From Verrucomicrobiota bacterium (GTDB lineage Bacteria > Verrucomicrobiota > Verrucomicrobiia > Limisphaerales > JAGWYX01): 5,344 nt of DNA. How positions within the stretch are numbered: position 1 is the first letter of the stretch; every line of letters starts with the position of its first letter. Of the stretch, positions 1 to 5,006 are shown piece after piece. The DNA lies in assembly GCA_018969165.1 (NCBI GenBank), contig JAGWYX010000343.1, forward strand, positions 1-5,344, given 5' to 3'. The translations under genes and the position numbers were made by a program. Under the pieces are notes generated by a model. The model was given only the letters and a program-made list of their open reading frames with translations. It was not told the DNA's origin and did no database searches.

Positions 1-28
1 GAACCGCTCCACTGGCAGGCGCTTTCAT
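1..28 (-). CDS. Possible 5' end of a minus-strand gene leaving the window
   Basis: On the minus strand an ATG at 28-26 opens the frame MKAPASGAV, which continues off the left edge. The same frame is open upstream back to about position 229, so an earlier start is also possible; its translation contains DKLELGGGL but matches no protein I can name. A GGTGG stretch lies about ten bases before the ATG and could be a weak ribosome binding site. Nine codons are too few to identify a product, and the call rests only on the open frame and the start codon. It may equally be non-coding. Confidence 0.2.
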
Positions 29-77
29 TGCATTCGTTCCACCGTCTCGAATCGTCTGAGACAGGCACTTTCCCCGC

Positions 78-160
78 GGCCTGAGAGCGGCAGCTTTCGC
101 TCCGCTTACGCTTCTCCTTCGTGCGAGGCTGTGGCTCCGCGAAACTGCCGCCCTCAGGCC
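78..160. repeat. Large imperfect inverted repeat (REP-like stem-loop)
   Basis: The left arm (78-100) begins GGCCTGAGAGCGGCAG and ends TTTCGC. The right arm (139-160) is its reverse complement apart from one mismatch and one inserted base. About 38 bases separate the arms. A transcript could fold into a stem of more than 20 pairs. There is no T-tract, so it is not a canonical terminator. It resembles the intergenic palindromic elements found further right in the window, and I infer that it is a REP-type repeat. No transposase is visible near it. Confidence 0.55.
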
Positions 161-240
161 GCCCCCCAATTCCAGCTTGTCACTCAGCCTGAAAGTCCCT
201 GCGTTCCGCTCCTCGCCCGGTTGCTCCGGCTATCCGTCGC

Positions 241-681
241 ATCAGCGCAGTGCTGCCCAACGGCGTGTTCGCGCCTTACACCAGCATTCCGACGAACATT
301 TTCTTCTTCGACCGGTCCGGCCCGACGCGCGAAGTCTGGTATTACGAACAACCACTGCCCGAAGGCCGGAAGAACTACACCAAAACCGCCCCCATCCAGT
401 TCGAGGAGTTTTCAACTCTACTCGCCTGGTGGGGCCTGGCCGGCCGGGCCAACGATCGCAAAGAGACCGACCGGGCCTGAAAAGTGCCCATCGGCGAGCT
501 GCTGCAATTTGACCCGAGCGGTTCGCTCATGGCTGTCAACCTCGACCGCAAGAACCCGCGCGCCAAGGAAGACATCACGCACCTGCCGCCGGAACGACTC
601 GCGCAGAGCATCCTTGCCAAAGAGCGGCGAATTGCTGAGATTCTGCTAAAAATCAAATGTCTGCGGGACCAACCCAAATGA
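241..681 (+). pseudogene. hsdM: Remnant of type I RM methylase HsdM, C-terminal part, with an in-frame TGA
   Basis: HsdM is the N6-adenine methyltransferase subunit of type I restriction-modification complexes; full-length proteins are around 500 residues. Only about the last 145 codons remain. The first recognisable block is LPNGVFAPYTSIPTN, then FFFDRSGP, WYYEQPLPEGRKNYTKT and IQFEEF. The tail has VNLDRKNPRAKEDI, LPPERL and ILAKERRIAEI, all typical of the HsdM C-terminus. The catalytic NPPF motif and the SAM-binding region are missing. Codons 478-480 read TGA between DRA and KVPIGELL, where relatives have Trp (AWKV), so one G-to-A change would explain the stop; the frame is otherwise unbroken to the natural stop at 679-681. 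Other genes here use TGA to terminate, so readthrough is unlikely. The final TGA overlaps the ATG of the next gene, which indicates a former operon. Confidence 0.88.
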
Positions 682-845
682 ACGAACTCATTTTTCTCAT
701 CTAGGAATCGCCTGAAGGCGGATACACGGCCCGCGCGCTGGGCCATTCGATTTTCACGGAGGCGGATTCGATGGACGCGTTGCGCGAGCAGATTCGGGAT
801 GCGGCGAAATGCCATTTCGACGAAGGCAAGTCACCCAAACTGATG
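678..845 (+). pseudogene. HicB-like antitoxin remnant with an amber codon, 3' end deleted
   Basis: The ATG at 678 overlaps the hsdM stop. The frame reads MNELIFLI, TAG at 702-704, then ESPEGGYTARALGHSIF, MDALREQIRDA and CHFDEGKSPKL. This matches the short HicB-type antitoxin family (UPF0150-like, about 70 residues), whose N-terminus usually has an acidic residue where TAG now stands; GAG to TAG is one substitution. HicB antitoxins bind and neutralise the HicA mRNA interferase and often autoregulate the operon. The homology stops after KSPKL, short of the usual last dozen residues, because the sequence switches there to the end of hicA in another frame. The HicB frame runs on to TAA at 879-881 over hicA sequence. 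An in-frame ATG at 771 could at most give a 36-residue peptide. I consider it dead. The family call is from memory of family patterns. Confidence 0.78.
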
Positions 846-901
846 TCGCTGCCCATTTTGAAACCAGCCGCGACGAATTAATTCAGCGGTTGTTCGGCTG
901 A
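839..901 (+). pseudogene. hicA: C-terminal scrap of a HicA toxin
   Basis: In the frame ending with TGA at 899-901 the sequence reads DVAAHFETSRDELIQRLFG. This is the characteristic tail of HicA mRNA interferases (VAAHF, then SRDEL and RLF). HicA proteins are about 60-85 residues long and carry a double-stranded-RNA-binding-like fold with a catalytic His near the N-terminal half. Only about 20 codons survive, so the catalytic part is gone. The piece lies in a different frame from the antitoxin and starts exactly where the HicB homology stops. Deletion of the end of hicB and most of hicA, roughly 200 bp judging from family lengths, explains the arrangement. It has no start codon of its own. Confidence 0.72.
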
Positions 902-1079
902 TGCGCGGGTCGTGGTCCAAGACGAGGTTCGGGAGGGTGCGGAAGCATCGGGCGGACAGGATTAACAGGATACACATCCGGCGTGCAATGGCTGGACGTT
1001 TTGGCAAAACGAGCGCGCCCCGGGTGACTGGGTCCCACTGGATAATCTGCGAAGATGAGCCATTGCCGATTTACGCGCC
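902..1079. other. Intergenic spacer with a short direct repeat and a small hairpin
   Basis: No gene is recognisable in these 178 bases. ACAGGATTA at 956-964 is followed directly by ACAGGATAC at 965-973, a two-unit tandem repeat. CGTTTT at 997-1002 and AAAACG at 1006-1011 form a six-base-pair hairpin with a three-base loop. I see no convincing promoter or ribosome binding site for the following gene; the purine-rich GAAGATGAG at 1051-1059 is too far from its ATG. Confidence 0.5.
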
Positions 1080-1862
1080 ATGCCGCAATTCGAACACTAT
1101 ATCGGAATAGACTATTCGGGGGCGGAAACGCCGACATCGAGTCTCCCAGGATTGCGCGTTTATGAGGCGGATCGGAGCGCGCCACCGCGTGAGATTCCGC
1201 CGCCGCCCAGTCCCCGGAAGCACTGGACGCGTCGCGGGATCGCCGAGTGGCTGAGCGAACGTTTATCGGGCGGGCCGCCTACCCTGGTGGGCATCGACCA
1301 TGCGTTTTCCTTTCCCTTGCGTTACTTCGAGAGGCACCTTTTGCCGCCGGATTGGCCGGCGTTCCTGGATGATTTCCAGAGGCACTGGCCGACCGATGGC
1401 GATAACACTTATGTTTGTTTCGTCCGGGATGGCCACCGCGGGCAGGGCGCGAACCGGCAAGGAGATGTTTCCTGGCTTCGTTTAACAGAGCAATGGACCG
1501 CGACGGCGAAGTCGGTGTTTCGATTCGACGTGCAGGGGCAGGTGGCAACCTCGACGCACGCGGGTTTGCCCTGGCTGCGCTTTATCCGTCAGCGCTGCGG
1601 TGAGCGGGTACATTTCTGGCCGTTCGACGGCTGGGAAATGCCGGTGGGCCGGTCGGTTCTGGCCGAGGTCTATCCGTCGCTGTGGATGAACCGCTTTCCC
1701 CGCGAACGTCGCACCGCCGACCAACACGCGGCATTTGCCGCAGCGGCGTGGATGCAGCGGTCGGACGGCGACGATTCGTTGCGCCAATTCCTGAACCCAC
1801 CACTTGCACCGGAGGAGCGCACGTTGGCGCAAATCGAGGGGTGGATTCTCGGCGTGATATGA
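1080..1862 (+). CDS. DUF429-like protein, predicted RNase H-fold
   Basis: This 260-residue protein looks intact. It resembles the DUF429 group of uncharacterised proteins, thought to adopt an RNase H-like fold. Visible motifs are GIDYSGA (residues 9-15), GIDHAFSFP (71-79), SVFRFDVQGQVATSTHAGLP (145-164), HFWPFDGW (178-185), AEVYPSLW (195-202), DQHAAFAAAAWM (214-225) and EGWILGV (253-259). Asp11, Asp73, Glu196 and Asp214 fall at the positions expected for a metal-binding acidic cluster, so a nuclease-type activity is possible but unproven. No signal peptide or membrane segment is seen; it should be cytoplasmic. The ATG at 1080 lies seven residues before the first conserved motif, which supports this start, although no Shine-Dalgarno sequence precedes it. 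Its TGA overlaps the ATG of the next gene, so the two were probably translationally coupled. The reaction and substrate are unknown. Confidence 0.75.
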   Translation: MPQFEHYIGIDYSGAETPTSSLPGLRVYEADRSAPPREIPPPPSPRKHWTRRGIAEWLSERLSGGPPTLVGIDHAFSFPLRYFERHLLPPDWPAFLDDFQRHWPTDGDNTYVCFVRDGHRGQGANRQGDVSWLRLTEQWTATAKSVFRFDVQGQVATSTHAGLPWLRFIRQRCGERVHFWPFDGWEMPVGRSVLAEVYPSLWMNRFPRERRTADQHAAFAAAAWMQRSDGDDSLRQFLNPPLAPEERTLAQIEGWILGVI

Positions 1863-2284
1863 ACCTGTTCGACCGGTACCTTCGGCCATTTCGTCGGCGG
1901 AAGGGCCGGGTGGCGATGATCTGCGGCGCCCTGGCGATCCTTTTCGCCACAGTGGCGGCCGTGCAGCACTGGTTTGTGCACCGGCAGGTAGCGCTGACAT
2001 TGACCCGTCAGCTCCGTGCCTGGGCCGACAAGGTCGCCGACGAGATTTATCGCGGCGACCGTTGGCAGGTCAAAGAATACCGGCAGGCAGCCATCGATGT
2101 TCCCGGTTGGATTATTGTCGATACCAACGGTTCGCTCATCGACTCCCAGACGGATATGGTTTGGACCGCGTGGCCAAACGCTTGCAGGTGCGGGAGAAAC
2201 GCATCGCCGAGTGGGAAGCCGGGGCGCGCCAACCGACGATGCGGCAGGTGGAGAATCTGGCCCGGATGTTTCATCGCCCGCTGA
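1859..2284 (+). pseudogene. Truncated small membrane protein, C-terminus replaced
   Basis: The ATG at 1859 overlaps the stop of the preceding gene (ATGA). Residues 1-18 are basic (RYLRPFRRRKGR), followed by one hydrophobic segment at about 19-40 (VAMICGALAILFATVAAVQH). A periplasmic-looking stretch follows (RAWADKVADEIYRGDRW, EYRQAAIDVPGWIIVDTNGS), so the likely topology is a single N-terminal anchor with the rest outside the cytoplasm. Up to about residue 97 (SLIDSQTD) it reads like a real protein. After that the frame runs through 44 residues rich in Arg, Cys and Gly that overlap a different gene's coding frame, and stops at 2282-2284. I infer that the true C-terminus was lost at a junction near 2145-2160. 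I do not recognise a function; a short sensor or anchor is only a guess. Confidence 0.6.
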
Positions 2285-2418
2285 GCGTGTTCTTCATGCC
2301 GCGCCCACCGCAGTTGCCACCGCTTGCAGCCGAATATCGGCGGTTGCCGGATGTCGAAGGCGTCTCGCCTTCGAGTCCTGAAGAAGCGTTCGCGAGACGC
2401 CCGCGCTCCCCAAGATGA
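2152..2418 (+). pseudogene. Fragment of an XRE-family regulator of the ImmA/IrrE type
   Basis: In a frame one base off from the membrane protein the sequence reads GLDRVAKRLQVREKRIAEWE, then AGARQPTMRQVENLARMF, HRPLSVFFMPRPP and LAAEYRRLPDVEG. This is the N-terminal half of proteins with an XRE helix-turn-helix followed by an ImmA/IrrE-type Zn-metallopeptidase; the recognition-helix region (RIAEWEAG, QPTMRQVE) and the RPLSVFF linker are diagnostic. Such proteins usually have about 350-400 residues and often control or cleave phage-type repressors or act with toxins. Here the first residues of the HTH domain are missing and no peptidase HEXXH motif follows. The homology stops near 2363, inside a palindromic repeat, and the frame ends at 2416-2418. 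There is no start codon in front of the homologous part, so it is a broken remnant. Confidence 0.75.
2354..2401. repeat. Nested palindromic repeat at the end of the XRE fragment
   Basis: TCGAAGGCG (2354-2362) and CGCCTTCGA (2366-2374) form a perfect nine-base-pair stem with a three-base loop. Part of the same sequence, GGCGTCTCGC (2359-2368), also pairs perfectly with GCGAGACGCC (2392-2401) across a 23-base loop. The two foldings exclude each other. The unit lies exactly where the regulator homology ends, and I infer an intergenic REP-like element. There is no T-tract behind it. Confidence 0.6.
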
Positions 2419-2445
2419 GAATTGCTGAGGGAACCTGCGATCAGA

Positions 2446-2474
2446 TTGACAGGCCCCGGCCGTTGCGGCTTGAT
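2446..2474 (+). promoter_or_regulatory. Weak candidate sigma70-type promoter for the glycoside hydrolase
   Basis: A perfect TTGACA stands at 2446-2451. With a 17-base spacer it is followed by CTTGAT at 2469-2474, which matches only three of six -10 positions. The start codon lies about 40 bases downstream. The -35 match may be chance, since the -10 is poor and the host's promoter consensus is not known. Confidence 0.22.
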
Positions 2475-2515
2475 GGGCAGGAATCATTCCACCAGATCAA
2501 CCGTTGTAGGCCGCG

Positions 2516-4672
2516 ATGCGCCCGATCAAAACCGTTTTGTGCCTGGTCGTCGCGCTGCTCGAGATGGCGGGCACACCCCGCGCTGCCGACGAAGTCCCCA
2601 CGCCTCGAGGCCTGCGTGTCCTCGAGCCGTTCGACTATCGCGGCGTAACGCTCGAACCCGGGCCGCTCAAGTCCCAGGTGGACGAGGTCCGAAAATTCTA
2701 CCTGCAGATTCCCAATGAGGATTTGCTGAAAGGCTTTCGTCGGCGCGCCGGGCTGCCGGCTCCGGGCAATGAGCTGGGTGGCTGGTACCGCAGCGATACG
2801 TTTCATGTCTTCGGGCAGATTGTGTCCGGGTTGGCGCGGCTTTACGCCGGCACCGGCGACCCCGCCTGCCGCGCGAAGGCCGATTACCTGGTGTCGGAAT
2901 GGGCCAAGTGCATCGCGCCTGACGGCTATTTTTATGCGGACCCGAAGCCGAACGCGCCGCACTACATCTTTGACAAGACGGTGTGGGGGTTGCTGGACGA
3001 TTACCGCTACTGCGGCGACCGGGCGGCCCTCGACGACCTGAGCCGGATCACCGACTGGGCGATCGCGCACCTGGAACGCTCACGGCGCGTGAATGACACC
3101 AGCACCGAGTGGTACACCCTCAGCGAGAATCTCTACCGCGCTTACCTCACGACCGGTGACGCCAAATACCGCGACTTCGCCCGTGTCTGGGAGTACCACG
3201 ATTATTGGGACATTTACGCCCGCAACGGCGACATTTTCGCGCCGCGGCCGAATGGCCAGCACAACGATTCCTATCACGCCTACAGCCATGTCAACACCCT
3301 CGGCGGCGCCGGAGCCGCTTACCGGGTGACGGGCCAAAGCCACTACCTGGACACGCTGAAAAACGCGTTTGACTTCCTACAGCGCGACGAGGTCTTCGCC
3401 ACCGGCGGTTTCGGGCCGGACGAACAACTGCTCCCGCGCGCGGCGCTGGCAGGCCGGCTCAAATCCACCCACGCCACCTTCGAGACCCAATGCGGCTCAT
3501 GGGCGGCCTTCAAATTGGCCAAGCACCTCATCACCTTCACCGGCGACGCCCGGTACGGCGACTGGATCGAGCGCCTGGTCCTCAACGGTATCGGCGCCAG
3601 CATTCCGATGACGCGCGACGGCCGCGTGTTTTATTACTCGGATTACTGTCTGAACGGCGGGTGCAAGCAGAACACCGATTTCGGCTGGTCGTGCTGCACG
3701 GGGACGCGACCCCAGGCCGTGGCTGATTACAATGACTTGATTTATTTCAAGAATGCGCAGGACCTGTGCGTGAACCTTTTCACGTCTTCAAGCGTCCGCT
3801 GGACCTGCCAGGACACCGCGGTCGTGGTCCGCCAGTCCACGCGGTTCCCGCTGGAACCGACGGTGCGCTTCGACGTAAGCGTGGAGCGGCCGGTTGAATT
3901 CGCGCTCCAGCTTCGCGTGCCCGGGTGGCTGGCCGGGGCGATGCGCGCCGCCGTCAACGGACGGTCGGTCGCGCTCCACCCAAATGACCGCCACTGGGCC
4001 ACGGTGCGCCGCCGGTGGCAGGATCGAGACCGAGTGAGGGTGACGCTGCCGGAAGGGCTTTGGGCCTGCCCACTCGAGCCGCCGGCCCGTTTCCCGACGG
4101 CCGTGCTCGACGGGCCGACGGTGCTGGCGTTTCGCGCCCCGGATGTGGGCCCCCTGCGCCGGCTGGACCCGGCAAACCTGGCACGGTCGTTGAAACCGGT
4201 TCCCGGGCATCCGCTCGAGTTCCGGCTGGCCAGCGATGCGTCGGTGCTGGCGCAGCCGTTCGCTAGTTACCGCGAAGGGGAGCGCTACTTTGTCTATCTG
4301 GATCCGGGCATGCGAAACCAGGTGTTGCCGTCTCAGATCAGCTTCCAAGGAGACTGGCACCGAGCCGGCAGCTTCCGCTTCTCGAACCAGATCGGGGCGA
4401 GCGCCGAATGCGCCTTCACCGGCACCGGTGTCCGCTGGCTGGGATTCAGATTCGACGACGCGGGCCGCGCGGAGGTGACCATCGACGGCCGATGGGTGGA
4501 CACGGTGGACCAGTTCGGGCCAGGGCGCGAGCTGCCGTTCGATTGGGTCCATCGTGGGCTGGCGCCCGGTCCGCACCGGATTCAGTTAAGGATTGTCCCG
4601 AAAAAGGCCCCGGCCTCGAAGGACCACTACCTGAACGTGGCCGGCTTTGAGGTGTTGAACAGAGCGGAATGA
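2516..4672 (+). CDS. Secreted DUF1680/GH127-type glycoside hydrolase
   Basis: The 718-residue protein belongs to the DUF1680 superfamily that includes GH127 beta-L-arabinofuranosidases. Those enzymes have an (alpha/alpha)6 barrel and a Zn-bound Cys nucleophile. Residues 1-24 look like a Sec signal peptide (MRPIKTVLCLVVALLEMAG, then PRAADE), placing the enzyme outside the cytoplasm. The barrel covers about 35-420: YRSDTFHVFGQIVSGLARLY (91-110), DKTVWGLLDDY (153-163), YHAYSHVNTLGGAGAAYRVT (253-272), FATGGFGPDEQLLP (294-307). Glu303 is the likely acid/base. Glu323 and Cys326 in FETQCGSW, and Cys393-Cys394 in WSCCTGT, are the probable zinc ligands, with Cys393 the likely nucleophile. Beta-rich domains follow, and residues about 605-718 look like an added galactose-binding or CBM-like module (FTGTGVRWLGFRFDDAG, AEVTIDGRWVDTV). 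The ATG at 2516 gives the signal peptide; only AGG at 2508-2510 resembles a ribosome binding site. The true substrate could be arabinofuranosides or another sugar. Confidence 0.85.
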   Translation: MRPIKTVLCLVVALLEMAGTPRAADEVPTPRGLRVLEPFDYRGVTLEPGPLKSQVDEVRKFYLQIPNEDLLKGFRRRAGLPAPGNELGGWYRSDTFHVFGQIVSGLARLYAGTGDPACRAKADYLVSEWAKCIAPDGYFYADPKPNAPHYIFDKTVWGLLDDYRYCGDRAALDDLSRITDWAIAHLERSRRVNDTSTEWYTLSENLYRAYLTTGDAKYRDFARVWEYHDYWDIYARNGDIFAPRPNGQHNDSYHAYSHVNTLGGAGAAYRVTGQSHYLDTLKNAFDFLQRDEVFATGGFGPDEQLLPRAALAGRLKSTHATFETQCGSWAAFKLAKHLITFTGDARYGDWIERLVLNGIGASIPMTRDGRVFYYSDYCLNGGCKQNTDFGWSCCTGTRPQAVADYNDLIYFKNAQDLCVNLFTSSSVRWTCQDTAVVVRQSTRFPLEPTVRFDVSVERPVEFALQLRVPGWLAGAMRAAVNGRSVALHPNDRHWATVRRRWQDRDRVRVTLPEGLWACPLEPPARFPTAVLDGPTVLAFRAPDVGPLRRLDPANLARSLKPVPGHPLEFRLASDASVLAQPFASYREGERYFVYLDPGMRNQVLPSQISFQGDWHRAGSFRFSNQIGASAECAFTGTGVRWLGFRFDDAGRAEVTIDGRWVDTVDQFGPGRELPFDWVHRGLAPGPHRIQLRIVPKKAPASKDHYLNVAGFEVLNRAE

Positions 4673-4760
4673 TGCGGCGTGTGCCGTCCGCTTCCATGGT
4701 GGTCGGAAAAGATTTCGCTTCACCAGGGAGACGCCGCGCTGCCAAGCCACCGCCAAAGGA

Positions 4761-4781
4761 GCGCGGACAGCCTATCCGCGC
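4761..4781. repeat. Stem-loop 1 of the intergenic array
   Basis: GCGCGGA (4761-4767) pairs perfectly with TCCGCGC (4775-4781) around the loop CAGCCTA. The sequence CGGACAGCCTATCCG resembles the next stem-loop's GGGGACAG/CTGTCCCC design, which suggests related elements. Confidence 0.55.
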
Positions 4782-4792
4782 GATGACCCGGA

Positions 4793-4830
4793 CCGGAGCC
4801 TGAACGGGGACAGGGCTGTCCCCGCTCCGG
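4793..4830. repeat. Stem-loop 2 of the intergenic array, two-tier stem
   Basis: An outer stem CCGGAGC (4793-4799) with GCTCCGG (4824-4830) stacks on an inner stem GGGGACAG (4806-4813) with CTGTCCCC (4816-4823). A six-base bulge (4800-4805) lies on the left side. Fifteen pairs in total make it the strongest hairpin in the gap. It could work as an mRNA 3'-end stabiliser for the hydrolase transcript or as a protein-binding palindrome; no T-tract follows. Confidence 0.6.
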
Positions 4831-4864
4831 GGAAAACGGGTGCCGCCCGCGCAGATTCTCCGGT

Positions 4865-4930
4865 AGGGACGTATTCCGCCGCGACCCATTCTGGACGGAG
4901 AAAACCAGGGACGCGGTGGAACGCGTCCCT
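4865..4930. repeat. Facing pair of 23-base inverted copies (BIME-like)
   Basis: Positions 4865-4887 (starting AGGGACGTATTCCGCCG) and the reverse complement of 4908-4930 (starting AGGGACGCGTTCCACCG) agree at 19 of 23 bases. The copies face each other across a 20-base spacer. The right copy is itself palindromic: CAGGGACGCG (4906-4915) pairs with CGCGTCCCTG (4922-4931) around a six-base loop. Two related palindromic units in opposite orientation are the layout of bacterial interspersed mosaic elements built from REP sequences. Confidence 0.6.
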
Positions 4931-5006
4931 GCCGCCCGGTCTGGGCCGTGCGGCGCTTGTAAATTTCGGCATTCAAATCCGGGGGCGGCCGGTTTACGTT
5001 GTGCCC

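Larger units (their letters stand above)
1..245. other. Non-coding stretch left of the hsdM remnant
   Basis: I recognise no protein in any frame here. The frame of the hsdM remnant has a stop at 190-192, and the residues between that stop and about 241 do not look like HsdM, so the methylase homology breaks off near 241-250. The region contains the inverted repeat at 78-160 and a small hairpin (GTCTC at 44-48, GAGAC at 58-62). I infer that it is unrelated DNA brought next to hsdM by a deletion or rearrangement. Confidence 0.5.
4673..5006. other. Intergenic region with several palindromic elements
   Basis: This 334-base gap between the hydrolase and hisA shows no convincing gene on either strand. 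The long minus-strand open frame across it is compositional and overlaps the opposite strand of hisA. It contains three stem-loops and a facing pair of inverted copies, listed separately. None is followed by a T-tract, so no canonical Rho-independent terminator is visible. The last 50 bases before hisA are AT-richer (TTGTAAATTTCGGCATTC at 4959-4976) and may hold its promoter, but no clear -35/-10 pair is seen. Confidence 0.6.

Noticed and set aside
78..160. Integron attC site
   Set aside because: The arms lack the GTTRRRY/RYYYAAC core sites and there is no cassette-like gene or integrase.
484..681. Stand-alone 65-residue gene starting at GTG 484
   Set aside because: It is in the same frame as the preceding 250-480 segment and continues HsdM homology, so the two are one gene split by TGA.
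478..704. Stop-codon recoding (TGA as Trp, TAG as a sense codon)
   Set aside because: Two different stops in two already truncated genes point to decay, and TGA terminates the hydrolase and DUF429-like genes normally.
901..1110. 69-residue open frame before the DUF429-like gene
   Set aside because: Its translation has no recognisable motif, it includes the short tandem repeat, and it overlaps the conserved start of the next gene.
2062..2418. Complete 118-residue regulator gene starting at TTG 2062
   Set aside because: The residues before about 2152 are a shifted-frame reading of the membrane protein gene; only the later part matches XRE-ImmA proteins.
3788..4576. 262-codon minus-strand open frame inside the hydrolase
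   Set aside because: It is antisense to clearly conserved hydrolase sequence and has no recognisable domain.
4793..4830. Rho-independent terminator of the hydrolase
   Set aside because: The stem is strong, but no run of T follows and the distance from the stop codon is over 100 bases.
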